The position numbers were made by a program, and so were the translations under genes. Below are positions 24,575-32,093 of a DNA stretch of 64,000 bases, piece by piece. The notes below the pieces were generated by a model, which made no database searches, was not told the origin of the DNA, and worked only from the letters and a program-made list of their open reading frames with translations. Position 1 is the stretch's first letter. Every line of letters begins with the position of its first letter. The DNA is from Chloroflexota bacterium (GTDB taxonomy: Bacteria > Chloroflexota > Anaerolineae > Anaerolineales > Villigracilaceae): contig JAIOOU010000015.1 in NCBI GenBank assembly GCA_021414245.1, positions 186,001 to 250,000 of the forward strand. Direction: 5' to 3'.

Positions 24575-24964
24575 ATGCTTCCAATTCATCATATCGAAAA
24601 CTTCCTTAAGTTCACGCCGCCACACCTGCAGGAGGTCGTGCTGGAATTGCGGAACATCATTGCCGGGATCGTACCTGATGCAGTGGAAGTGGTCCGCTGG
24701 GGAGGGTTAAGTTATTTTCATGCAGGGCGCGGGGGGATTGTCAGTGCCGGCATCTGTCAGATCGGGCTCCACAAGGATCACGTCCGCCTAGCTTTCATCC
24801 ATGGCGCATTTTTGCCCGACCCCCGCCACCTTCTGGAAGGAATGCCAAAATACAAGCGTTTTATCAGGCTTGAATCCTATAACGATGCACCCTGGGATGA
24901 TTTGAAGGAGCTGATCTCCGCCTCCTCAAAACTCGATCCGCGCTCGATAAAGGCACAAGGCTGA
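24575..24964 (+). CDS. DUF1801 domain protein
   Basis: 129 residues from ATG 24575, chosen for GGGAG seven bases upstream; the frame opens further back at 24524 across the TATAAT box. The pattern of an N-terminal helix (HLQEVVLELRNIIAGIVPDAVEVVRWGGLSYFHAG), then GICQIGLHKDHVRLAFIHGAFLPDP and a final lysine-rich part (GMPKYKRFIRL) matches DUF1801/YdhG-like proteins, which are small cytoplasmic proteins of unknown biochemical role. Followed 7 bases later by the nuclease-like gene. Confidence 0.82.
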   Translation: MLPIHHIENFLKFTPPHLQEVVLELRNIIAGIVPDAVEVVRWGGLSYFHAGRGGIVSAGICQIGLHKDHVRLAFIHGAFLPDPRHLLEGMPKYKRFIRLESYNDAPWDDLKELISASSKLDPRSIKAQG

Positions 24965-24971
24965 GGAGCAC

Positions 24972-25565
24972 ATGAGCGGGGAGGTCATCGTTTCCCTCGG
25001 CCTGGAAGACGTGAAATGGGCCATGGAGTCTGCGCGAATATCCATCGAGAAATGGTCGGTCCGCGAGGGTTATTACGATAACCGTTTTGCCTCTCATTTA
25101 AAAGGGAAATTGGGTGAGCTGGCGGTTGAAAAATTTTTGCTTGAAAAGGGGTTCGAACTGGATTCGCATTTCCGCTTTCCGGAGCGTGAAAACCTGTGCG
25201 ACATTGTTGTAAAGATCAGGAAATACACCAATGTCCGCAGGCTTGAGATCAAGACCTGGAGCGCAAGTTACTGGAAAGATCTTGGCCGCTGTGTCTCCGT
25301 GGCTCAATATCCGGATCTGATAAAAAAAGCCGACCTGATCCTCTGGTGCACAGTCGACTTGCTGGAGATACAGGAATTGCTTAAGATCCCAACACCTGTT
25401 TCCGCATCCCTGATGGGTTGGTCCGTCATATCTGAGATATCCAGGTCACCCATCAAATCCACCGGAACCGGCGGGATGCGGAAAGTAAAAAATCATCAAC
25501 TGGCCGAAACTGACCTGCATCCCATTCAAACATTTCTGCAAGACGGCATGAAGCCTGCAAAATAA
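24972..25565 (+). CDS. Putative PD-(D/E)XK-fold nuclease-like protein
   Basis: 197 residues. Glu49 (KGKLGELAVEKFLLEKGF), Asp77 (CDIVVK) and the ExK pair Glu92/Lys94 (RLEIKTW) have the order and spacing of a restriction-endonuclease-like core: a helix with Glu, then a beta-hairpin carrying D and ExK. After that, YWKDLGRCVSVAQYPDLIKKADLILWCTV fits the later core strand. There is no helicase, methylase or other partner nearby; it sits between a DUF1801 gene and a diguanylate cyclase. GAGGAG precedes the ATG. The fold call rests on visible motifs only; the activity and target are unknown. Confidence 0.65.
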   Translation: MSGEVIVSLGLEDVKWAMESARISIEKWSVREGYYDNRFASHLKGKLGELAVEKFLLEKGFELDSHFRFPERENLCDIVVKIRKYTNVRRLEIKTWSASYWKDLGRCVSVAQYPDLIKKADLILWCTVDLLEIQELLKIPTPVSASLMGWSVISEISRSPIKSTGTGGMRKVKNHQLAETDLHPIQTFLQDGMKPAK

Positions 25566-25620
25566 GGCGCAAGCACCTGCCAAATCCGGGTGATGTACAA
25601 TAAGGGGCAAGGACCATTCG

Positions 25621-27174
25621 GTGACACCTCCCAACACCTCCTACAGCGCATTGTTACTGATCGCAGGCACGCTTGGCTTGTTTGTTGCGATTCTGATCCT
25701 TCAAACCCGGCGGGCCGCAACCGGCGCGCTGGCATTGATCATCCTGCTGCTCGCGCTGGCCTGGTGGGATATTACCTACGGCATCTTCTGGGCCGGTGCG
25801 CCGGGACCCACCAAATATTTCTGGCTTGACATCACCTATGTCGGCGCTGTCAGCGTGCCCGCGGCCCTGTTCATCTTCACTCTTCATTTGACGAATCAAC
25901 AGGATTGGCTCAAGCGACCCCTGGCGGCTTTTATTTACATCGAACCGGTCCTGGTCCTGGCCGCGCTCTTTACCGACCCCTATCATGGACTCTTCTTTGC
26001 AGGCAAACGGGTGGAAAATAGCGCGCTCATTCTGGACGCCGGGCCTGTTTTCTGGCTCAATGTTGCCTATTCCTATTCCCTGATATTCTTCTCCACATTC
26101 CTGATCGTGCGTGCCTACCTGCGTTCATCAGGAATATACCGAAAGCAAATAGGCATCATACTGGCGGGGGTTGCCTTTACCTGGTTGAACAGCATTATCT
26201 TTGTACTGGGATTGAATCCGCTGCCGGGTGCCGATAATACGCCCTTCTCATTCACCGTCACCGCGTTGACATTTGCCTTCGCCGTCAGCAGATATCACCT
26301 GCTGGATCTGATTCCGGTTGCACGCGACAGCCTGATCGAAAAAATGGCGGACGGGGTGCTGGTCATCGATCCCCAAAACCGCATCGTGGATATGAATCCC
26401 GCCGCACAGAATTTGTTGAACATCAACACAAACCTGCTTGGCCAGTCCGTGGAACAGGCGCTCCGAAAATGGTCTCAATACCAAAAGGATTCACCCGATT
26501 TTATCCAGTTGCAAACCGAAATTGAACTGGGCGGAAGGCCCAAAAAACATGTGGACATGCAGATCACGCCCATACTGGACGGCAAGGGCAAAAAGCTTCT
26601 TGGGCGCCTGATCATTTTGCACGATATCAGCAAACTTAAACGGGTCCAAAGCGAGCTGCATCATCTTGCCAACAGCGACTCCCTGACCGGCGCCATCAAC
26701 CGCGGTCATTTCATGGAACTGGCTGCAGGGGAGATCGAAAGGGCGGTTCGATACAAAAGAAAACTGTCCCTGGTGCTTATGGACTTGGATGTCTTTAAAA
26801 AGATAAACGACACCCATGGTCATGCAAGCGGTGATCAGGCCCTGATCACCTTGAAGGAGATGTGCACACAGGGTATAAGACCCATGGATATTTTTGCCAG
26901 GCTGGGCGGGGAGGAGTTCGCCCTGCTCATGCCCGAAACCCCGCAGAAAAAAGCGGCCTTTCTTGCCGAGCGATTAAGGGCGCGCATCGAAGCGACCACC
27001 ATTAAAACCGACACGTCCGCATTCAAGGTCACCATCAGCATGGGGGTTACGGAATTCGGCAGCAGGGATTCCGACAGCCTGGAAGGACTGCTCCATCGGG
27101 CGGACCGCGCCCTCTACAAGGCCAAGGCAAAAGGACGGAACAAGGTCGTCATTTGGGATGCCAGGATGGGATAA
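25621..27174 (+). CDS. Diguanylate cyclase with 7TM sensor (7TMR-HK N-terminal type) and PAS domain
   Basis: 517 residues: seven-helix N-terminal membrane region (about 1-225) of the type seen on histidine kinases and GGDEF proteins, PAS domain (about 240-340, GVLVIDPQNRIVDMNPAAQNLL) and a GGDEF domain with an active-site GGEEF at 429-433. It makes cyclic di-GMP from two GTP in response to a membrane or PAS signal. The start is GTG 25621 with GGGGCAAGGA upstream and TACAAT at 25596-25601 as probable -10. Followed by a terminator. No EAL domain. Confidence 0.92.
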   Translation: MTPPNTSYSALLLIAGTLGLFVAILILQTRRAATGALALIILLLALAWWDITYGIFWAGAPGPTKYFWLDITYVGAVSVPAALFIFTLHLTNQQDWLKRPLAAFIYIEPVLVLAALFTDPYHGLFFAGKRVENSALILDAGPVFWLNVAYSYSLIFFSTFLIVRAYLRSSGIYRKQIGIILAGVAFTWLNSIIFVLGLNPLPGADNTPFSFTVTALTFAFAVSRYHLLDLIPVARDSLIEKMADGVLVIDPQNRIVDMNPAAQNLLNINTNLLGQSVEQALRKWSQYQKDSPDFIQLQTEIELGGRPKKHVDMQITPILDGKGKKLLGRLIILHDISKLKRVQSELHHLANSDSLTGAINRGHFMELAAGEIERAVRYKRKLSLVLMDLDVFKKINDTHGHASGDQALITLKEMCTQGIRPMDIFARLGGEEFALLMPETPQKKAAFLAERLRARIEATTIKTDTSAFKVTISMGVTEFGSRDSDSLEGLLHRADRALYKAKAKGRNKVVIWDARMG

Positions 27175-27236
27175 ACGATTCAAGAGGGGGTCGAAGTGGA
27201 AATGGGATAAACAAGGCGCGTGTCGGGCAATTAACA

Positions 27237-27266
27237 AAAAGGGATCGAAAAAAAACGGTCCCTTTT
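27237..27266 (+). terminator. Intrinsic terminator after the diguanylate cyclase
   Basis: AAAAGGGATCG, A8 loop, CGGTCCCTTTT: 11 pairs including a T-G pair, with the T-run provided by the right arm. Confidence 0.75.
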
Positions 27267-27341
27267 GCATACACGGCCGCAGAACTGCGACTTCATCCCA
27301 TCTGATAAAATCGTCTAAATGCTTCAAGAGGAGAAATCATT

Positions 27342-27689
27342 GTGACAAAGAATACGCCAAACAAGACACCGGTCAGGATCGCAGCGGTCATCACCATGAT
27401 CCTGCTTTTTTTTGTTGCAGTTTTGTCCGTTTTGTTGGAAATGGTCGCCTTGAATGGCGCCAGCGAAAAGCAGGGAATGTTCGCAATCGGCACCTCCCTG
27501 CTTTGCAACGGTTTGGGAATCGTTCTGTTCGGCTTGTTTTCAGGCTGGTTTACCAAATTCGTCATGGCCAGATTCAACTGGAATCCGACTCTTGCTGTTG
27601 TGATCGCAGTAGCGGCAGGCGTAATCATTGGCTCGGCCGCATCGCTTTTATCCCTTATGCTCTCCATCCCCCTTGCCGGAATCCAATAA
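27342..27689 (+). CDS. Small three-helix membrane protein, unknown
   Basis: 115 residues, GTG start at 27342 with a strong AGAGGAGAAA site. Three hydrophobic segments (about 12-36, 48-70, 82-112). No family recognised. It lies 47 bases before another membrane protein gene on the same strand, perhaps cotranscribed. Confidence 0.68.
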   Translation: MTKNTPNKTPVRIAAVITMILLFFVAVLSVLLEMVALNGASEKQGMFAIGTSLLCNGLGIVLFGLFSGWFTKFVMARFNWNPTLAVVIAVAAGVIIGSAASLLSLMLSIPLAGIQ

Positions 27690-27736
27690 TTTTTTAATGA
27701 CGAGACATAAAATCCATACATGAGCGAGAACAAATT

Positions 27737-29107
27737 ATGAAAAAGAGCCGGTGGTCTTCACCAGAAAACAGGGTTCAGGTTGTCATTTTGGCGATTCTTG
27801 CCCTGACGATCATCATCAGGATCATGGCGCAGGGCGATCCACGCCTATCCATAGCCAACGATGATACTGCATCATATATATCGTCTTCAGAGGCCCCCTT
27901 GTCCTCCAGGGAGGCGTTTAGTGGCCGACGGCTTTTTACAACAAATCTGGTTTATCAAGTTCTAAAACCTGACCAGGGATACAAGATCATCGTCAATGGA
28001 AGCATCGACACGACCAAAAGACGGGTACAACCCAGTTTTGTAAAAATCGTTCTGCTTCAATTCATTGTGTCAATTGCATCCTGGAGCGTGCTGACACTTT
28101 CAATCACGAATCGCATCAAAAACCCTCTGACAAAAATCCTGACGGCAATGATGATCTCCACATTCGCTTTTGTCCCGCAAATAGCGGATTGGGACAGCAT
28201 TCTGACATCCGAATCATTAAGTTTTTCCCTGCTGGCCCTGCAAACCGGGCTTTTGATCGAACTCGCATTCCGATTTGCAAAGGAAACCAGGCCCACCCTG
28301 TCCACAAGCCTGCTCACAGCCCTGTGGCTGGCCGTTGTTTTTTTCTGGACCTTTCTAAAGGACGCACATTTATACGAGATCCTGATTCTTTTGATCATGA
28401 TCACTGGAATAATGGCAACCGGCAAATTTAGAAAATCAGGTGGAGTTTTTATAATCCTGGCGATCCTGTCTGGTTTTTTTCTGCTCGGGTGGATGTCCTC
28501 GGGAAACAGCGAGCGCACCAAAATTCAAATGATGAACGTTTACAAATCAGACCTCCTGCCCGATCCCGCGCGGGTCAAGCTGATGCAATCCAATGGAATG
28601 CCCGATCCCAAATCACCGGCATTTGACGACTGGTTTCCTGCGAACGCAAAAACCGCCTACATAAAATTCCTTGTTTTCCATCCTGGATACATCCTGACAA
28701 ACTATCTTCAGGATACGCCATATGCCTTCTCCGAAAATACACAGGCGTACTTCAACACCCGTCCGCCATCTTCATTGCGAAAGTCATTGATGTCAACAGG
28801 TAATCTGCTGCACCTGGAAAACCCAATTCCCATGCTCGCAAGCTGCCTGCTCCTTTTGGGCATCCTTTTTATGGCATATAAAGACCGGTCAACCGAATCG
28901 ATCGTATGGAGCTGGCTGGCTGGCTGGATGTTCCTGTCCGCGTGCGTCAACATGTTTGTCAATATTTTCGGGGATGTACTTGCACTGCCAAGGCATGCCC
29001 TGGTCGCCACTACCCTGTTCAGGTTGTTCATGTGGATCATCCCTCTTGTTCTTGCCGATCGGTTCATTTCCTCACCAAGGAGACAGCTTCAAGCAAAAGA
29101 GGCCTGA
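27737..29107 (+). CDS. Polytopic membrane protein, GT-C-like, unknown
   Basis: 456 residues with about 9 helices. After the first helix, an acidic SIANDDTASYISSSEAP loop and later PRLSI/RRLFTTNLVYQVL recall GT-C proteins, where loop 1 carries the catalytic acidic residues. A second extracytoplasmic stretch (about 260-325) follows. The tail is basic. A weak AGCGAG site precedes the ATG. It is one of five similar-plan proteins in the window. Specific function not recognised. Confidence 0.68.
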   Translation: MKKSRWSSPENRVQVVILAILALTIIIRIMAQGDPRLSIANDDTASYISSSEAPLSSREAFSGRRLFTTNLVYQVLKPDQGYKIIVNGSIDTTKRRVQPSFVKIVLLQFIVSIASWSVLTLSITNRIKNPLTKILTAMMISTFAFVPQIADWDSILTSESLSFSLLALQTGLLIELAFRFAKETRPTLSTSLLTALWLAVVFFWTFLKDAHLYEILILLIMITGIMATGKFRKSGGVFIILAILSGFFLLGWMSSGNSERTKIQMMNVYKSDLLPDPARVKLMQSNGMPDPKSPAFDDWFPANAKTAYIKFLVFHPGYILTNYLQDTPYAFSENTQAYFNTRPPSSLRKSLMSTGNLLHLENPIPMLASCLLLLGILFMAYKDRSTESIVWSWLAGWMFLSACVNMFVNIFGDVLALPRHALVATTLFRLFMWIIPLVLADRFISSPRRQLQAKEA

Positions 29108-29125
29108 CCGGAAAGAAAGGAACCG

Positions 29126-29482
29126 ATGCAAATTATAAATATTGCTCAAAAACTCAGCCTTTTCAACGAACATTGGAGCCCGCGTATTGTTGGGGAAATG
29201 AATGACATGCATGTTAAGCTGGCAAAATTACACGGCGAGTTTGTCTGGCACCAACATGAGAACGAGGATGAATTGTTTTTGATCCTAAAGGGAAGGCTGC
29301 TTATCAAACTTCGCGACAGGGATGTCATTTTGAACGAAGGGGAGTTCACCATTATTCCAAAAGGTGTGGAACACTGCCCCGTTGCCGAGGAGGAGGTTCA
29401 CGTGCTGCTGCTGGAGCCGAAGTCAACGATCAACACCGGGGACCAGTCCGGTGAAAGGACGGTGGAAGCCAAATGGATCTGA
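29126..29482 (+). CDS. Cupin domain protein
   Basis: 118 residues. Single cupin: motif 1 VWHQHENEDELFLILKGRLLIKL supplies two His and a Glu, and motif 2 EGEFTIIPKGVEHCPVAEEEVHVLLL supplies the third His, completing a likely metal site. Small cytoplasmic cupins of this kind (mannose-6-phosphate isomerase-like) have diverse or unknown roles. Good GAAAGGAA ribosome site. The stop overlaps a possible small frame starting at 29473. Confidence 0.88.
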   Translation: MQIINIAQKLSLFNEHWSPRIVGEMNDMHVKLAKLHGEFVWHQHENEDELFLILKGRLLIKLRDRDVILNEGEFTIIPKGVEHCPVAEEEVHVLLLEPKSTINTGDQSGERTVEAKWI

Positions 29483-29625
29483 TCGCGATCCTTGTGGGGC
29501 GGGCAGGCTGCGCACAATATCAAAAGGACAAGACTGAGGAAACCTTGCAGCGACATCTGCATGCCCTCATTGTCATTCGCGCACGGGTTGACCTGGAAGC
29601 GGGGTTGAAGAATTTATTAAGTTAA
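29473..29625 (+). CDS. Possible 50-residue small protein
   Basis: An ATG at 29473 overlaps the cupin stop by 10 bases and is preceded by GGTGGAAG. The frame runs 50 codons to TAA 29625: it begins MDLIAILVGR, has a charged middle (QKDKTEETLQRH) and ends in a hydrophobic/amphipathic part (LEAGLKNLLS). No family recognised. It may be a real coupled small gene, a degenerate remnant or chance. Confidence 0.3.
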   Translation: MDLIAILVGRAGCAQYQKDKTEETLQRHLHALIVIRARVDLEAGLKNLLS

Positions 29626-29633
29626 TAAGGCAA

Positions 29634-29662
29634 TTGATAAAAAAGAAAATATGTTCTATAAT
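29634..29662 (+). promoter_or_regulatory. Sigma-70-type promoter upstream of the DUF4287 gene
   Basis: TTGATA (29634-29639), 17-base spacer, TATAAT (29657-29662): near-consensus. Leader about 43 bases with an AAGGAG site before ATG 29712. Confidence 0.82.
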
Positions 29663-29711
29663 TGGGACATTACCATTGCCACCCTGACTTTGGCGTTAAG
29701 GAGATTGTCTT

Positions 29712-29936
29712 ATGAGCAGCCTCGATCAAGCCGTTCAAACCCAGATCAACAACATTCAAAAGAAGAGAGGCAGATCTCTTGCCGAACTTGCCGCCATGGC
29801 GAAGAAAAGCGGACTTGCCAAACATGGCGGGTTGCGCAGCATGTTCAAGGAAAAGCTTGGCCTGGGGCATGGAGATGCAAATGCGCTGGTACATGCCATT
29901 TTCCAATCCGATGGCGCACGCGCGATCAGAAGATGA
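29712..29936 (+). CDS. DUF4287 domain protein, N-terminal half of a split DUF4287-DUF5655 gene
   Basis: 74 residues: SSLDQAVQTQINNIQKKRG, SLAELAAMAKKSGLAKHGG and LKEKLGLGHGDANAL-like sequence match DUF4287, which is normally the N-terminal domain of a protein of roughly 190 residues ending in DUF5655. Here the frame stops at TGA 29934 just after SDGARAIRR, and the DUF5655 half continues in the next frame. The promoter and AAGGAG are excellent, so this half is expressed. Function of the family is unknown. Confidence 0.8.
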   Translation: MSSLDQAVQTQINNIQKKRGRSLAELAAMAKKSGLAKHGGLRSMFKEKLGLGHGDANALVHAIFQSDGARAIRR

Positions 29937-30270
29937 CATCCTGAATGAACTTTATTCAGGATCAAAAGCAGGCTTCCGTTCCCTTCATGAAAAGCTGATC
30001 AAGCAGATCCATCAATTTGGGGATTTCGAAACCGTCCCGAAAAAAGGCTATGTTAGCCTGCGGCGAAAGAAACAATTTGCGATGATCGGGCCCAAAACCA
30101 GCACACGTTTCGAAGTGGGCATTAACGCAAAGGATTTAAAGAAGAGTGCCCGTTTGCTGGAACAGCCCACAGGAAGCATGAGCAATTACATTGTTAATAT
30201 CAACGAGGCGCGCGAGATCGACTCACAGCTGGTCTCGTGGCTCAAATCCGCATTCGAAGGAGCAGGATAA
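29911..30270 (+). CDS. DUF5655 domain protein, C-terminal half of the split gene
   Basis: 119 residues from ATG 29911: DDILNELYSGSKAGFRSLHEKL, then KKGYVSLRRKKQFAMIGPKT and FEVGINAKDLKKSARLL match DUF5655. In homologues this is continuous with the upstream DUF4287 domain. The frame is +1 relative to that one and overlaps it by 26 bases. ATG 29911 could allow coupled translation of a separate protein, since the overlap is typical of stop/restart, but it has no ribosome site of its own. Either a natural split or a frameshift (mutation or sequence error). Confidence 0.75.
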   Translation: MAHARSEDDILNELYSGSKAGFRSLHEKLIKQIHQFGDFETVPKKGYVSLRRKKQFAMIGPKTSTRFEVGINAKDLKKSARLLEQPTGSMSNYIVNINEAREIDSQLVSWLKSAFEGAG

Positions 30271-30273
30271 ACC

Positions 30274-30747
30274 ATGGAAAAGATGATCAAGCAGGAGGAT
30301 TTTCTGAATAATTTATTTGCCTTGCTCGAAGAGACCTTCGAGAAGCCGCGCGGCATTTATCTGGATAAAGACACGGCTCTTTTTCAGACGCTCGAAACTG
30401 TTTCTTCTCAAGAGGCATCCATTCCAGTCGGCGGCAAGTGCGCCTCACTAGCGGCCCAGGTTGCCCACGTGACTTTTTACCTTGAAGTGCTCGAACGCTA
30501 TGTGGTCAATCAAGACTCCAGTCCGGCAGATTGGGGCGAGATCTGGCGCACGGTGGAAAAGGTCACGCCGGATGAATGGGAAACACTTAAGGGCAAATTG
30601 AACGACGCATACAACCGCATCACAAAAATGCTCCACGACAATGAGGTATGGAATGACGATTCGATGGGAGGCTCCCTGGCGATCGTGGTTCATACCGCAT
30701 ATCACTTAGGGGAGATCCGGCAGGCGTTGTGCGTATTGAAGAAATAA
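30274..30747 (+). CDS. DinB-like four-helix protein
   Basis: 157 residues. His in LAAQVAHVTFYLEVLERY and the H-x3-H pair in VVHTAYHLGEIRQAL correspond to the three-His metal site of the DinB/YfiT superfamily, enzymes that include thiol S-transferases and many of unknown role. It begins 3 bases after the DUF5655 stop, hence same transcript; an in-frame ATG at 30283 is also possible. Confidence 0.82.
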   Translation: MEKMIKQEDFLNNLFALLEETFEKPRGIYLDKDTALFQTLETVSSQEASIPVGGKCASLAAQVAHVTFYLEVLERYVVNQDSSPADWGEIWRTVEKVTPDEWETLKGKLNDAYNRITKMLHDNEVWNDDSMGGSLAIVVHTAYHLGEIRQALCVLKK

Positions 30748-30748
30748 C

Positions 30749-31111
30749 ATGATGAAATGGATCATTGTGATTCTGGTCATCCTGAATGCAAGCTGGATGT
30801 TTGCTGACGGGCTGCGGGCCCTTCTGATCGGCGATTATGTCACGCCATCCAGCGGCCCGCATGCAGGTCAGCTGGGTCCGTGGGCTGCCCTCGTAAAAGC
30901 CGCCGGCATCGAACCCCGCTCCACTTTTATGAAAGCGGCCTTTGTCTTCTATGGAGCCTCATCATTGATCGTTGCCGCCGGGTTTGGACTGGACCAGCCC
31001 TGGGGGCGCAATCTGTTGAGCGTCGTTGCCATGTTGGGGTTGTGGTACCTCCCGCTTGGGACCGCTGCAAACATAATTACTTTGATCCTGTTATTTCTGA
31101 TAAGGAGTTAA
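30749..31111 (+). CDS. Small membrane protein, unknown
   Basis: 120 residues with four hydrophobic segments (1-20, 43-52 weak, 62-82, 90-117). The N-terminal WMFADGLRALLIGDYVTPSSGPHAGQLGPW loop is distinctive but I do not recognise a named family. It starts directly after the DinB-like stop (1-base gap), so it is part of the same operon. Confidence 0.75.
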   Translation: MMKWIIVILVILNASWMFADGLRALLIGDYVTPSSGPHAGQLGPWAALVKAAGIEPRSTFMKAAFVFYGASSLIVAAGFGLDQPWGRNLLSVVAMLGLWYLPLGTAANIITLILLFLIRS

Positions 31112-31113
31112 GC

Positions 31114-31347
31114 ATGCCTGCACGTCCCCGCCATGAAATGCCTGATTTTTTCCAAAACGCCCTGCATGCGCGCGGGTTGATGACTGCCTATCTTGCCCGT
31201 CCACCCTACCAGCAGAACGACTACATAGGCTCGCTTCGCGTCACACGTGCAAGGCTCGAGACCACAAGGCAGAAACGGCTCAACCAAATGCTGGATGAAC
31301 TGGAACGCGGGGATGTTTATATGAAAATGAAATGGAATGGTACTTAG
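31114..31347 (+). CDS. YdeI/OmpD-associated (OmdA) family protein
   Basis: 77 residues from ATG 31114 with TAAGGAG upstream. MPDFFQNALHARGLMTAYLARPPYQQNDYI, then ARLETTRQKRLNQMLDELERG match the helical C-terminal module of the YdeI/OmpD-associated family, which also exists as short stand-alone proteins. Two bases separate it from the preceding membrane protein. Biochemical role unknown. Confidence 0.82.
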   Translation: MPARPRHEMPDFFQNALHARGLMTAYLARPPYQQNDYIGSLRVTRARLETTRQKRLNQMLDELERGDVYMKMKWNGT

Positions 31348-31374
31348 CCGGGCCTTCCGCCCGGTTTGCTTTTA
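31346..31374 (+). terminator. Intrinsic terminator after the YdeI-like gene
   Basis: AGCCGGGC, CTTCC loop, GCCCGGTT followed by TGCTTTT; overlaps the stop codon of the gene. Confidence 0.75.
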
Positions 31375-31391
31375 TATGGCAAAATAGAGCC

Positions 31392-32093
31392 ATGACTCAA
31401 AAAGACATCATTCAAAGAACTGCCGAATACATCAAACAGGAATTCAGCGACGATCCCTCCGGCCATGACTGGTGGCATATATACCGTGTCTGGAAAAACG
31501 CCGCCGCCATTTGCAGACAGGAAAAAGCCGACGCCTTCATTGTTGAGCTCGCTGCCCTCCTGCACGATCTGGACGACTGGAAATTCAATGAAAACGGGGA
31601 TGAAACCCCGCATCGTGCCAAAGCCTGGATGAATCAATGCGGCGTGGATTCGCAAGTGAATGAACAGGTCTGTGAGATCATCATGCATATCTCCTACAAG
31701 GGCGCGCGGGTCGAAAACAAAATGAAGAGCCTGGAAGGGTTTATTGTGCAGGACGCCGACCGGCTGGATGCCATCGGCGCAATTGGCATCGGGCGCGCCT
31801 TTGCCTATGGCGGCTACAGGAACAGGCCGATGTATGATCCGGAATCATCCAATCAAATGCATGCCAGTTTCGAGGAATACAAGAACAGCAAAAGCGCCAC
31901 AATCAATCATTTTTATGAAAAACTGCTTTTACTCAGGGACAGAATGAACACCCCGGCAGCAAAAAGAATGGCGGAAGGGCGCCATGAGGTGATGCTCCGC
32001 TTTCTCGATCAATTCATGAGCGAATGGGAAGGCCGGGATACAGGTGACGGTTACCTGACCAGCTCAAACACCAGTGAAGTCTCCGATTCGTAG
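31392..32093 (+). CDS. HD domain metal-dependent phosphohydrolase
   Basis: 233 residues. GHDWWHIYRVWKNA supplies the first His, LAALLHDLDDWKF the HD dyad, and later IVQDADRLDAIGAIGIGRAFAYGG the final Asp: the YedJ/PF01966 pattern of HD phosphohydrolases acting on nucleotides or related phosphoesters. A CAAAAT box lies six bases before ATG 31392 with no Shine-Dalgarno. The 3' end overlaps the convergent membrane protein gene by 43 bases. Substrate unknown. Confidence 0.9.
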   Translation: MTQKDIIQRTAEYIKQEFSDDPSGHDWWHIYRVWKNAAAICRQEKADAFIVELAALLHDLDDWKFNENGDETPHRAKAWMNQCGVDSQVNEQVCEIIMHISYKGARVENKMKSLEGFIVQDADRLDAIGAIGIGRAFAYGGYRNRPMYDPESSNQMHASFEEYKNSKSATINHFYEKLLLLRDRMNTPAAKRMAEGRHEVMLRFLDQFMSEWEGRDTGDGYLTSSNTSEVSDS

